Below are positions 43,022 to 51,243 of a stretch of DNA of 56,572 nt, piece after piece (within the stretch, counting starts at the first letter, position 1; each line of letters starts with the position of its first letter). This DNA is from Euryhalocaulis sp050486445 (lineage in GTDB: Bacteria; Pseudomonadota; Alphaproteobacteria; Caulobacterales; Maricaulaceae). The DNA lies in NCBI GenBank assembly GCA_050486445.1, contig JBJHDH010000021.1:1-56572 (forward strand), in the 5' to 3' direction. A program made the translations under genes and the position numbers. The notes under the pieces are model-generated. The model had not been told where the DNA came from and did no database searches. It saw only the letters and a program-made list of their open reading frames with translations.

Positions 43022-43647
43022 CCCCCACCGCCCGAAACCCGGTTTCTGTCTCCACCCTGGCGCGCGGCGCAACGCTCGCTGTCGCGGCGGCGTTCGTGAC
43101 CGCGCTTGCCGTCCCGGCTCCGGCTGTGGCGGACGATGTTCTGGTGCTCGAATGGGAAGACCTGATGCCGCCGGGCGAGGAAGCGATCCTCGACCAGCTC
43201 TATGACGAATATTTCGCCGAGCTGGAGCGGCGGATGCGTCAGGACCGGGGCATGAATCTGAACATGTTCGACTCGCTGTCGTCGTTCGATGCGGTCGAGG
43301 AGGGCGGAGAATTCGACACGATGGAGCAGATCGGCACGTTCAATGTCGTCGAGGCGCTGGACGGCAGAACCGTGCGCATCCCCGGTTTCGTCGTGCCGTT
43401 CGATTTCCGCGCCGATGATGTCTATGAGGAATTCCTGTTCGTGCCCTATTTCGGCGCCTGCATCCATTATCCGCCGCCGCCGCCCAACCAGATCGTCTAT
43501 GTGCGGTTGGACCGGCCGGGCATCATCCGCGACATCTACCGGCCATTCTGGATCGAAGGCGTGATGACGACCCAGCGTAACGAGAACGAACTCGGCGACG
43601 CGGCCTATACGCTGACCCTGTCGGATATCGAGCCTTATGAAGGCTGA
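43018..43647 (+). CDS. DUF3299 periplasmic protein
   Basis: A 209-residue exported protein (signal ending near APAVA, residue 38). The C-terminal domain is the DUF3299 type: VRIPGFVVPFDF, then EEFLFVPYFGACIHYPPPPPNQIVYV with a C148-I-H150 pair, and IEGVMTTQRNENELGDAAYTL. The fold resembles OB-like domains found next to DUF2796 and FtsX-type ABC genes. The Cys-His pair and acidic residues are possible zinc ligands. Its start overlaps the DUF2796 stop and the ATPase gene begins 27 bases after its stop, so it belongs to the same operon. The function is unknown. Confidence 0.82.
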   Translation: MTPTARNPVSVSTLARGATLAVAAAFVTALAVPAPAVADDVLVLEWEDLMPPGEEAILDQLYDEYFAELERRMRQDRGMNLNMFDSLSSFDAVEEGGEFDTMEQIGTFNVVEALDGRTVRIPGFVVPFDFRADDVYEEFLFVPYFGACIHYPPPPPNQIVYVRLDRPGIIRDIYRPFWIEGVMTTQRNENELGDAAYTLTLSDIEPYEG

Positions 43648-43674
43648 GCCGCCGGCGGGGAGACTGTCGCGCGC

Positions 43675-44382
43675 ATGACTCAGGATTCCGTCGTCGATCT
43701 TCAAGACCTCGCCTTCCACTGGCCGAACGGGCCGGAGGTTCTGCGCATCGAGTCCCTGACTCTGGGGCAGGGCGAGACGCTGTTCCTGCGCGGCGCCAGC
43801 GGCAGCGGGAAAAGCACCTTGCTGGCCATGATCGCCGGCGTTCTGGCGCCGCGCGGCGGCGCGGTGCGCGTGCTGGGGACTGATCTTGCGTCGCTTTCCG
43901 CCGCGCGGCGCGATGCGTTCCGCGCGGCGCATCTGGGCGTGATCTTTCAACTGTTCAATCTGCTGCCCTATCTCAGCGTGATCGAGAATGTGACGCTGCC
44001 CTGCGATTTTTCCGCTGCGCGCGCCCGGTCGGCGGAGGCGCGCGGCGGCCAGCGTGTCGAGGCAGAGCGCCTGCTGTCGCACCTCGGCGTCGGGCCGGAA
44101 TTGTGGCGCCGCGCCGCTACCGATCTCAGCGTCGGCCAGCAGCAGCGCGTGGCGGCCGCCCGCGCGCTGATCGGCGCGCCCGCTTTGATCCTCGCCGACG
44201 AGCCGACATCGGCTCTGGACGCCGATGCGCGCGACGCCTTTATCGGCCTTCTGAAACAGGAATGCGCGCAGAGCGGGTCCAGCCTCATTTTCGTCAGCCA
44301 TGACACCGCGCTGGCGGCGCATTTCGGCCGCGCGCTCGACATGGGCGACATCAACGCCGCCTTTGCGCGGCGGGCGGCGTGA
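43675..44382 (+). CDS. ABC transporter ATPase, MacB/LolD-like (zinc island)
   Basis: A 235-residue ABC ATPase. Walker A is GASGSGKST (residues 40-48), the signature is LSVGQQQRVAAARAL, and Walker B is LILADEPTSALD, followed by the H-loop in VSHD. Sequence around FQLFNLLPYLSVIENV is typical of the MacB/LolD/FtsE branch that pairs with FtsX-type permeases and transmits force rather than moving substrate through a channel. It is 7 bases upstream of the permease gene. Part of the Zur-box-A operon, so likely zinc-related. Confidence 0.9.
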   Translation: MTQDSVVDLQDLAFHWPNGPEVLRIESLTLGQGETLFLRGASGSGKSTLLAMIAGVLAPRGGAVRVLGTDLASLSAARRDAFRAAHLGVIFQLFNLLPYLSVIENVTLPCDFSAARARSAEARGGQRVEAERLLSHLGVGPELWRRAATDLSVGQQQRVAAARALIGAPALILADEPTSALDADARDAFIGLLKQECAQSGSSLIFVSHDTALAAHFGRALDMGDINAAFARRAA

Positions 44383-44389
44383 TCCCGGC

Positions 44390-45664
44390 ATGATCCGGTC
44401 CGGCCTCATTCCCCGGCTGGCGTTGCGCAGCGTGCTGAACCGCAAGCTGACGGCGGCGCTGACGGTTTTCGCCATCGCGCTCAGCCTGGCGCTGTTTCTC
44501 GGCGTGCAGAAAATCCGTCAGGGCGCGGAGAGCAGTTTCGAGCAGACGATCTCCGGCGTTGATCTGATCGTCGGCGCACGCGGCGGCGAGACGAGCCTGA
44601 TCCTCTATTCCGTCTTTCATATCGGAAACCCGACGGCGAATATCAGTTGGGAGACCTATCGCCAGATCGCCGAACAGGATTCCGTGGCCTGGACCATTCC
44701 GCTGTCGCTGGGCGATTCCCATCGCGGCTTCCGCGTCGTGGGCACCACGAATGCGTTTTTCGATCATTATCGCTACGGGCGTGGAAATCCGCTGGTCTTC
44801 ACGCGTGGGCACGAATTGCGTGACCTGTTCGACGTGGTGATCGGGTCTGATGTGGCGCGGGCGCTGAACTATGCGCCGGGTGACGAGATCGTCGTTTCGC
44901 ACGGGATCGGCGCGGTCAGTTTCAGCGATCACGCCAATCTGCCTTTCACCGTGGCTGGTATTCTGGCGCCCACCGGAACCCCCGTGGACAAGACTTTGAT
45001 GGTGAGTCTGGAGGCGATCGAGGCGATCCATATCGGCTGGGAGAGCGGCGCGCCGGGGCCGATGGCGCGCGCCGCTACTGAGGAGCGCGTGCGCGGCATG
45101 GATATCCGGCCGACCCAGGTGACGGCGCTTTATGTCGGCATGGCGTCGCGCACCGAGCTGCTGCGCTTCCAGCGGGCCATCAATACCTACCGGCAGGAGC
45201 CGCTGACCGCCGTGCTGCCCGGCGTCGCGCTGCGCCAGATCTGGAATGTGGTCGGCGTCGTCGAGCGGGCGCTGGGCGGCATCGCGCTGTTCGTCGTCTT
45301 TGTCGGACTGCTCACCATCCTGACCAGTATCCTGACCAGCCTGAACGAGCGCCGCCGCGAGATGGCCGTTCTACGCGCCATCGGCGCGCGGCCCTGGCAT
45401 GTGTTCGCCCTGCTGGTGACCGAGGCCGGGCTGCTGGCGCTGCTCGGCGGGCTGGCGTCGCTGGTCTTCCTGTATGGCGGGCTGGCCCTGATCGCGCCGG
45501 TCGCGGAACAGATTCTGGGTCTGCGCATTGGCGGCGCGCAGCCGGGCCTGCTCGATCTTGCCGCCATCGCCGGCGTTGTCGCCGCGTCCTGCGTGCTGGC
45601 CCTGATCCCGGCTGTCCGCGCCTATCGCAACGCCCTTGCCGATGGCCTGACCATCCGGCTCTAG
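44390..45664 (+). CDS. ABC permease, FtsX/MacB-like (zinc island)
   Basis: A 424-residue permease with the MacB/LolCE topology: one N-terminal helix (ALTVFAIALSLALFLGVQ), a long periplasmic domain (about 35-280), then three C-terminal helices including LGGIALFVVFVGLLTILTSILTSLNERRREMAVLRAIGA, the FtsX-family signature. It has no substrate channel of the classical importer type. Its periplasmic domain could engage the DUF2796 or DUF3299 proteins. The gene ends at repeat copy B, whose hairpin plus T-run probably terminates the operon before the convergent zur gene. Confidence 0.88.
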   Translation: MIRSGLIPRLALRSVLNRKLTAALTVFAIALSLALFLGVQKIRQGAESSFEQTISGVDLIVGARGGETSLILYSVFHIGNPTANISWETYRQIAEQDSVAWTIPLSLGDSHRGFRVVGTTNAFFDHYRYGRGNPLVFTRGHELRDLFDVVIGSDVARALNYAPGDEIVVSHGIGAVSFSDHANLPFTVAGILAPTGTPVDKTLMVSLEAIEAIHIGWESGAPGPMARAATEERVRGMDIRPTQVTALYVGMASRTELLRFQRAINTYRQEPLTAVLPGVALRQIWNVVGVVERALGGIALFVVFVGLLTILTSILTSLNERRREMAVLRAIGARPWHVFALLVTEAGLLALLGGLASLVFLYGGLALIAPVAEQILGLRIGGAQPGLLDLAAIAGVVAASCVLALIPAVRAYRNALADGLTIRL

Positions 45665-45735
45665 GGCAAACCGATGAAATTGCCCGTCATCAAAGTGTAG
45701 AGCGTGATCCCTATTCACGGACCACGCTCCAGCTT
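45662..45735. repeat. Composite double-hairpin repeat, copy B (with terminator)
   Basis: The order is GGGCAAA-ccgatgaa-ATTGCCCG, then TCAAAGTGTAGAGCGTGATCC and a hairpin (GAGCGTGATCC with GGACCACGCTC, 10 of 11 pairs) followed by AGCTTTTT. It matches copy A on the minus strand and copy C, but the inner stem of the first half is lost. It starts on the permease stop codon and ends 3 bases before the zur stop, so it serves as terminator between convergent genes. Confidence 0.75.
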
Positions 45736-45737
45736 TT

Positions 45738-46169
45738 TCAGGCCGGGGCGCTTTCGGCCGCGGGTGGCGCCGCCTCGCAGGCGCCGCAGAGCCCCTGAAG
45801 CTCCAGCGTGAATGCGCGCGGGCGAAAATTTCGCCCCTCCGCCAACATGCGGAGATAGGCTTCTATTTCCTGATCGTGATATTCGATGGCCTGACCGCAA
45901 TCGGCGCACAGCATGAACACCGTGGCGCCCCGGCATGTGGAATCGTGCGCGCAGGCGATAAAGGCGTTGCAGCTTTCAAGGCGGTGCGCCAGTCCGGCCC
46001 CGGTCAGGTGGTTCAACGCGCGATATACGGTGGGCGGCGCGACTTTCGCCTCCTTGAACCTCGCCATGATCTCATAGGCGCTCAGCGGGCCTTTCGCCTC
46101 GCGCAGGATGCGCAGCACGCGCTGATCGTTGGACGACAGAGCGGGTTTTTGTGCAGCGCCTGTGGTCAT
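45738..46169 (-). CDS. zur: Fur-family zinc-uptake regulator Zur
   Basis: A 143-residue Fur-family repressor. The N-terminal winged helix has PPTVYRALNHLTGAGLAHRLES, the DNA-recognition region. The structural zinc site is C88-x2-C91 (CADCG) and C128-x2-C131 (CGAC). Assignment to Zur rather than Fur rests on context: it lies among zinc-uptake genes, and a 14/15 match to the Zur box stands 33 bases before its start, implying autoregulation. The ATG is at 46167-46169. It is divergent from the COG0523 GTPase gene. Confidence 0.88.
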   Translation of the reverse strand: MTTGAAQKPALSSNDQRVLRILREAKGPLSAYEIMARFKEAKVAPPTVYRALNHLTGAGLAHRLESCNAFIACAHDSTCRGATVFMLCADCGQAIEYHDQEIEAYLRMLAEGRNFRPRAFTLELQGLCGACEAAPPAAESAPA

Positions 46170-46202
46170 CGTCCCGGATTTCCCTGGCTCCCGAAACCGA
46201 TA

Positions 46203-46217
46203 CGTTATAATATAACA
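46203..46217. promoter_or_regulatory. Zur box B
   Basis: CGTTATAATATAACA matches the Zur consensus TGTTATANTATAACA at 14 of 15 positions. It lies in the divergent gap between zur and the COG0523 GTPase gene, so it can control both. Confidence 0.85.
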
Positions 46218-46282
46218 TTATAATCGATAACAATCCGCCTCGTTCAGGCATTTCCAACGGAACCGCGGGGGCCGAAAATCAC

Positions 46283-47515
46283 ATGCAGTCCAGCCAAAAA
46301 CTTCCCGTCACGGTGCTGTCCGGATTTTTGGGAGCCGGAAAAACCACGCTGCTCAATCACATCCTGAACAATCGCGAAGGCCGCCGGGTCGCCGTCATTG
46401 TCAACGATATGAGCGAGGTGAATATCGACGCCGAGCTTGTGCGCGCGGGCGGCGCCGATCTCTCGCATACGGACGAGACGCTGGTGGAAATGTCCAATGG
46501 CTGCATCTGCTGCACCTTGCGGGAAGACCTGCTGAAAGAGGTTGCGCGGTTGGCGCTGGAGGGACGGTTCGATTATCTGCTGATTGAATCCACCGGCATT
46601 TCCGAACCGCTGCCGGTGGCGGCCACCTTTGACTTCCGCGATGAAAACGGCGGCTCGCTGGGCGATGTGGCGGCAATCGACACGATGGTCACCGTGGTCG
46701 ACGCGGCCAATTTCCTGCGTGATTATTCCAGCGCGGACAGCTTGGCGCATCGCGGCGAGCATATTGGCGAGGACGATGACCCGGATCTGGGCGCGCGGCC
46801 CATCGTCCAGCTTCTGGTCGATCAGGTAGAGTTCGCCGACACCATCGTCCTGAACAAGGTGGATGAGGTTTCGTCTCCCGATCTGGACATCGTGCGCAAG
46901 ATTTTGCGCGGGCTGAATCCCGATGCGCGGATTATTGAAACGAATTACGCCAAGGCGCCGCTGAACGAGGTGATGGGAACAGGGCGGTTCGATTTCGACA
47001 AGGCGCACGAACATCCGCTCTGGGCCAAGGAGCTTTACGGCTTCGCCGATCATGTTCCGGAATCGGAAGAATACGGGATCGAGAGCTTCGTTTATCGCGC
47101 GCGCCGGCCGTTCGACCCGGAAAAATTCCATGCCTTTATCCGGTCTTCCTGGGCGGGTGTGGTGCGCGCGAAAGGGTTTTTCTGGCTGGCGACGCGCCCG
47201 GATTTTCTGGGCGAGCTGAGCCAGGCCGGCGCCCTGGTTCAAAACGAGGCGATGGGGCAATGGTGGGCGGCGATCCCGCACGAGCGCTGGCCCGGCGGCG
47301 AGGCGTTCGACAATTATATCGGGCGCATATGGGAGCAGCCCTATGGCGACCGCCGCCAGGAAATCGTCTTTATCGGGGTTGGTATGGATGAGGCGGCGAT
47401 CCGGGCGCGGCTGGATTCCTGTCTCACTGACGCGGAGTTCAGCGAACGCGGGATCGTCGCGCGAACAGATTTACGCGATCCGTTCCCTCTTTGGGGCGGG
47501 GAACAGGCCGCTTGA
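46283..47515 (+). CDS. COG0523 GTP-binding metallochaperone (ZigA/ZagA-like)
   Basis: A 410-residue G3E GTPase of the COG0523 family. Walker A is GFLGAGKTT (residues 14-22) and the family metal site C74-I-C76-C77 lies in SNGCICC. Switch and base motifs include IESTGISEPLPV and LNKVDEV. The C-terminal CobW_C domain contains GFFWLATRP. Such proteins deliver zinc to client enzymes when zinc is scarce. The length and DUF1826 neighbour fit the ZigA-like subgroup. The Zur box 66 bases upstream supports a zinc, not cobalt, role. Its stop overlaps the start of the DUF1826 gene. Confidence 0.9.
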   Translation: MQSSQKLPVTVLSGFLGAGKTTLLNHILNNREGRRVAVIVNDMSEVNIDAELVRAGGADLSHTDETLVEMSNGCICCTLREDLLKEVARLALEGRFDYLLIESTGISEPLPVAATFDFRDENGGSLGDVAAIDTMVTVVDAANFLRDYSSADSLAHRGEHIGEDDDPDLGARPIVQLLVDQVEFADTIVLNKVDEVSSPDLDIVRKILRGLNPDARIIETNYAKAPLNEVMGTGRFDFDKAHEHPLWAKELYGFADHVPESEEYGIESFVYRARRPFDPEKFHAFIRSSWAGVVRAKGFFWLATRPDFLGELSQAGALVQNEAMGQWWAAIPHERWPGGEAFDNYIGRIWEQPYGDRRQEIVFIGVGMDEAAIRARLDSCLTDAEFSERGIVARTDLRDPFPLWGGEQAA

Positions 47516-48165
47516 TTGCGCCATCGCCATCCGCCGCGGCTTTGCTGGAGCAAAGCGAAGCGTGGCGGGATTCAAGCTGGTGTGATTCAAACTGGTGTGG
47601 CTTCGCGGCGCAGGCGGCGAGCCATCGCATCTGGCCGCGCCGCGCGCCGTCCACCCTCGAATCCTGGCTGGATGCTTTGCCGGACCACCGGATTCCCGAG
47701 GGCGCGGTCATTGTATGCGCGGCTGATCCGCTGGCGGCTATCGGCCGCGCCTTCGGCGAAATTCCCGGCAGCGTTGGCGCGCGGCTCTGGCAAGAGGATG
47801 TCGCCGCGCTTGCATCCTGGTTTGGCCGGTTCACAGAGTCCGCCTTTGTCAGAGTGCGGCTGGACCGGGTCGCGGATAATGGCTGCGCCCGGTTTCATCA
47901 GGACAATGTGCGCGTGCGCGCGCTATGCACCTATATCGGCCCCGGCAGCCAGTATGTCGGCGCGCCGGACGCGGCGCAGGCGCTTGATGAGCAAACAGAC
48001 TATCGCGGCCCGCTCCACACCATGCCGCGTTTCGCGCTCGGCCTGTTCAAGGGCCGGCGCGGCGCCGGCGCCCATGCCGCCGTCCACCGCTCTCCGCCCA
48101 TCGAAGACATGGGGATCGTCCGTAGCGTGCTCTGCCTCGACGAAGCTGATGAGGCGGAGCGATAA
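47512..48165 (+). CDS. DUF1826 protein with HxD...H motif
   Basis: A 217-residue cytoplasmic protein of DUF1826. The motif RFHQDNVRVRALCTYIGPGSQYV contains H129-x-D131 and a later VHRSPP provides H192, spaced like the metal triad of 2-oxoglutarate/Fe(II)-type jelly-roll enzymes. No function is established. It is translationally coupled to the COG0523 GTPase (TTG start overlapping its TGA) and thus under Zur box B. A slightly longer TTG start at 47491 is possible. It could be a client of the GTPase, or a low-zinc replacement enzyme; both are inference. Confidence 0.78.
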   Translation: MIAPSPSAAALLEQSEAWRDSSWCDSNWCGFAAQAASHRIWPRRAPSTLESWLDALPDHRIPEGAVIVCAADPLAAIGRAFGEIPGSVGARLWQEDVAALASWFGRFTESAFVRVRLDRVADNGCARFHQDNVRVRALCTYIGPGSQYVGAPDAAQALDEQTDYRGPLHTMPRFALGLFKGRRGAGAHAAVHRSPPIEDMGIVRSVLCLDEADEAER

Positions 48166-48186
48166 GTTCCTACTATGCGCCCGGTT

Positions 48187-49011
48187 CTACCAGGGCGTCT
48201 GGCGCACCATCTCCGCCTCAGCCGCGCAGACAGCGGCGTCCGGCGCGGGCGCGGCGGCGCGCAGCGCGTCCATCTCCGCCTGCGCCGCTTCCCGGCCGGC
48301 GATATAGTCCGGATTGGATTGCAGCGCCGCGAACACCGCCAGGGCCAGCGTCTGGCCGCCAAGAACGTCGGTCGGATAATGCACCCCGCACACTACGCGG
48401 CTTTCGCCATAGGCGCGGCCACGGCCGATAATCTCGCCCGCGCGGTCCGGCGCCACGGCCGCCAGCGCCAGCGCCCAGGTCCAGCCCACGGCGGTGTGGC
48501 CGGAAGGATAGGCGCCGTTGTCGCGCAGCCGTTCCGAATAGTCCGGCAGGCAGGCCGGCAGGTCTTCCACCGCGAAGGGGCGGGGCTTGGCGTAAAGGTC
48601 TTTTTGCGAGCCGATCAGCGGCGAGACATCGGCCATCGCGCGGCGGATCAGCATATCCATGGCCGGCGCCTGTTCCGGGTCGATTTCCGCGCCCAGCGCA
48701 CAGGCGAACGAGGCGAACATGCTGGCCGAGTCGGCGGCGACATCGTTTTCCGCCATGTCCCAGCGCGGCGTGCCCTGCAATGCGCGGGTCTCGCGGAAAA
48801 TTTCCATCTCCGCCGCGTGTGTTGTGGAGTCCATGTCAGGCGGCGGCGGCAGGAAGGCCGCGGCGGCGGGCGCCGCTTCGCCCAGATAGCCCGGAACCCG
48901 GGGGGCCGGGGGCGCCCCCTGTTCAGCGGCCTGCTCCTGGGCGAAGGCGGCGGCCGAAGCCGCCGCTACAAGAACAGTCCCCAGAGCGGACGCGCGAAGA
49001 AAATGGTGCAT
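48187..49011 (-). CDS. Class A nonspecific acid phosphatase (PhoN/PAP2)
   Basis: A 274-residue exported PAP2-superfamily phosphatase. The signal peptide ends near AAAFAQ (residue 25). All three catalytic motifs are present: KDLYAKPRP (K-x6-RP), PSGH in GAYPSGHTAVGW, and SRVVCGVHYPTD (SR-x5-H-x3-D). It would release phosphate from organic phosphomonoesters in the periplasm without using a metal. A proline-rich linker (FLPPPPDMDST) follows the signal. It lies inside the zinc island but has no Zur box of its own; a metal-free phosphatase would suit zinc starvation. Confidence 0.9.
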   Translation of the reverse strand: MHHFLRASALGTVLVAAASAAAFAQEQAAEQGAPPAPRVPGYLGEAAPAAAAFLPPPPDMDSTTHAAEMEIFRETRALQGTPRWDMAENDVAADSASMFASFACALGAEIDPEQAPAMDMLIRRAMADVSPLIGSQKDLYAKPRPFAVEDLPACLPDYSERLRDNGAYPSGHTAVGWTWALALAAVAPDRAGEIIGRGRAYGESRVVCGVHYPTDVLGGQTLALAVFAALQSNPDYIAGREAAQAEMDALRAAAPAPDAAVCAAEAEMVRQTPW

Positions 49012-49075
49012 ACGTGTTCCTCCATTCCGCGCGCGTCACGCTCCCGGGCCCCTTTATAGGGGGAGGGGCCCCCGG

Positions 49076-51163
49076 TCAGAATGCGGCGCGCAAGCCCAAT
49101 ACGAAATTCCGGCCGCGCAATGGAGCGACATTGGTCAGGAACGAGGCGTGATTGAGCGCTTCTTTGTCAAGCAGATTGGTCCCGCGCAGGAAAACCTGCG
49201 TGGATGCGGGGCCAACGCCAAGCTCGTAGGACAATGTCAGGTTCACCATGTCGTAGCCGGGGGTGACGGTCTCGAACGCCGCGATATCGTCCTGTCTGAA
49301 AGTACGATAATACTCGATCTCGCCGAAGAACGGACCATAGGCGACATCGGCGCGCGCGCCGAGCCGCGCGGCCGGGATGCGCGGCAGATTTCCAGCGCCT
49401 CCCGTGAGTTTGCCGCGCACATAGTCGCCAAAGCCCGTTAATCCAACCATCCCTAACTGATGACGTATCTCACCCTCGATTCCCGTAAATCGGGCGTCGG
49501 CCTGGCTGTACTGGATCAGGCGGAAGACCTCGAACTGGTCCAGCGTCCGCGCATAGATATAGCCGTCATAGTCATAGTGATACGCGCTGGCGCTGAAGGT
49601 TGTGGCCCCCATCGTCTTGCGCAGGGTCAGCTCCACGGCGCTGGCCGTCTCCTTGCCCAGCGTCGCATCGCCGATTTCGTAAGTGTTGCTGGCCAGATGG
49701 ATGCCGCGCACATACAGCTCCTGCGCGCTCGGCGCCCGCTGCGAGCGCGACAGCGACAGCGCCGCCGACCAGCCGGGCATGAAGCTCCAGATCGCCGCGC
49801 CGGAGACAGAGAACGGCTTGTGGCTCGTATCCGGGCGGCCATCGGCTTTTGCGTCCTGCCATTCCGCCCGCGCCGCGCCTTCCAGCCGGATATCGCCGAA
49901 TGTGATTTCCTCGAACAGGAAGGCGGCGTAATTGTTCGTCCGGCTTTCCGGCAGGATGTGGCGCGTATCGGTGAAGGCTTCGAAATCGCTGCGCATGATT
50001 TGTGCGCCGATCACCCCATGAAAGCCGCCGATGGGCGCGTGCTGGATTTCCAGCCGGCTGTCGAAGCCTTTATTGGCGAAGGTGCTCTCCACATCGCCAT
50101 GCTCGATTTCGTGATGGTGATAATCGGTATAGCCGCCGCGGAAGCGGATCGCCTCGACCCCGCCGAACGGATTGAGAATTTCGCCGCGAATATCAACCCG
50201 CTCGCTGGCCAGATCGACAATCGGCACGCCCGTGGCGCGCTTGGGGGCGTGACCGTGGCCATGATCGTCATCGTGATCGTGGTCATGGTCATGGTCATGG
50301 TCGTCGTCATCATGATCGTGGCTGCCGCAATGCAGGCTTGAGCCGTGCGGGTGGCAGTCTTCATAGGCGTGGTTGTGGCCGGGTACGCCATAGGCGCCGT
50401 TCTGGGCGGAATAGGACGCGCCGATATAGCCGCGCGATCCGACCCAGGAGAGGCCGACCGCGCCGCTGTTCATCGTGTTGAACGTGCCGGGCACGCGCCG
50501 CGTCGCAAAATGCGGAACCTTGTAATCATTGGTCTGGCGTCCGGCCGCCTCGGCGCGCAGCACCAGCGAGCCGGGCAGGCCCATCGTCAGGCCGATCACG
50601 CCCGCCCGTTCGTCGTCGGCGGTTCCGCCGCGAACCTCCACCACGCCTTCGGCGCCGCCTTCGGGATAATAGGTGGGAATCCTGCGGTCGATCAGGTTCA
50701 CCGCGCCGCCAATGGCCGCCCCGCCATAGATCAGCGCGCTCGGTCCGCGCAGGATTTCGATCCGCTCCAGCAGCAGAGGCTCGGTGGTGATCGCGTGGTC
50801 GGGCGAGACCTGGGAGGCGTCCATAATGGCTGCGCCATCGCTCAGCACCTGCACCCGGGGGGCGATCTGTCCACGGATGACCGGGCGGCTGGCCCCGGCG
50901 CCGAACGTATCGGAATGTACGCCCGGAATGCTGTTCAGCGTATCGCCCAGCGTGCCTTCACGGCGATGGATCAGTTCGTCTCCCGCCAGAATGGCGACAT
51001 GCGAGGCGATTTCGTCACCTGGCCGGTGGAACGGATTGCCGGTCACCACGATGCGGTCGATGCGGGCGGGCTCTGTCAGGTCGGCCTGCTGGGCGTTCGC
51101 GGCGCCGGCGGTCAGCGCCGGAAAGGCCGAGGCGGCGAGAAGCAGTTTTCTGTTGATGTGCAT
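49076..51163 (-). CDS. ZnuD-like TonB-dependent zinc receptor
   Basis: A 695-residue outer-membrane receptor. The signal peptide ends about residue 24 (GAANAQ). The plug has DTLNSIPGVHSDTFGAGASRPVIRGQ and IEILRGPSALIYGGAAIGGAVNLID. A surface loop at about 263-305 is extremely rich in His and Asp (HDHDDDDHDHDHDHDHDDDHGHGH) and has a C270/C279 pair, as in ZnuD zinc receptors. The barrel ends GRNFVLGLRAAF. It should import zinc with TonB energy. Zur box C lies 41 bases upstream of the ATG at 51161-51163. Confidence 0.9.
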   Translation of the reverse strand: MHINRKLLLAASAFPALTAGAANAQQADLTEPARIDRIVVTGNPFHRPGDEIASHVAILAGDELIHRREGTLGDTLNSIPGVHSDTFGAGASRPVIRGQIAPRVQVLSDGAAIMDASQVSPDHAITTEPLLLERIEILRGPSALIYGGAAIGGAVNLIDRRIPTYYPEGGAEGVVEVRGGTADDERAGVIGLTMGLPGSLVLRAEAAGRQTNDYKVPHFATRRVPGTFNTMNSGAVGLSWVGSRGYIGASYSAQNGAYGVPGHNHAYEDCHPHGSSLHCGSHDHDDDDHDHDHDHDHDDDHGHGHAPKRATGVPIVDLASERVDIRGEILNPFGGVEAIRFRGGYTDYHHHEIEHGDVESTFANKGFDSRLEIQHAPIGGFHGVIGAQIMRSDFEAFTDTRHILPESRTNNYAAFLFEEITFGDIRLEGAARAEWQDAKADGRPDTSHKPFSVSGAAIWSFMPGWSAALSLSRSQRAPSAQELYVRGIHLASNTYEIGDATLGKETASAVELTLRKTMGATTFSASAYHYDYDGYIYARTLDQFEVFRLIQYSQADARFTGIEGEIRHQLGMVGLTGFGDYVRGKLTGGAGNLPRIPAARLGARADVAYGPFFGEIEYYRTFRQDDIAAFETVTPGYDMVNLTLSYELGVGPASTQVFLRGTNLLDKEALNHASFLTNVAPLRGRNFVLGLRAAF

Positions 51164-51204
51164 GTGCGGAGATCCCCCTTGCGGCACGGGTTATTTTCCA
51201 GATT

Positions 51205-51219
51205 TGTTATGTTATATCA
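51205..51219. promoter_or_regulatory. Zur box C
   Basis: TGTTATGTTATATCA on the plus strand (TGATATAACATAACA on the minus) matches the Zur consensus at 13 of 15 positions. It is 41 bases upstream of the ZnuD-like receptor start, so it should repress that gene when zinc is ample. Confidence 0.78.
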
Positions 51220-51243
51220 TCTCGCATCGCAAGCCCGCGCCCA

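Noticed and set aside
46283..47515. Annotation of the GTPase as the cobalamin protein CobW
   Set aside because: No cobalamin synthesis gene is nearby, while a Zur box and zinc-uptake genes surround it, so a zinc chaperone is the better call.
50239..50340. Short tandem repeats that could suggest a CRISPR-like or satellite array
   Set aside because: The periodicity is 3 and 6 bases, in frame, and encodes the His/Asp loop of the ZnuD-like receptor. There are no spacers.
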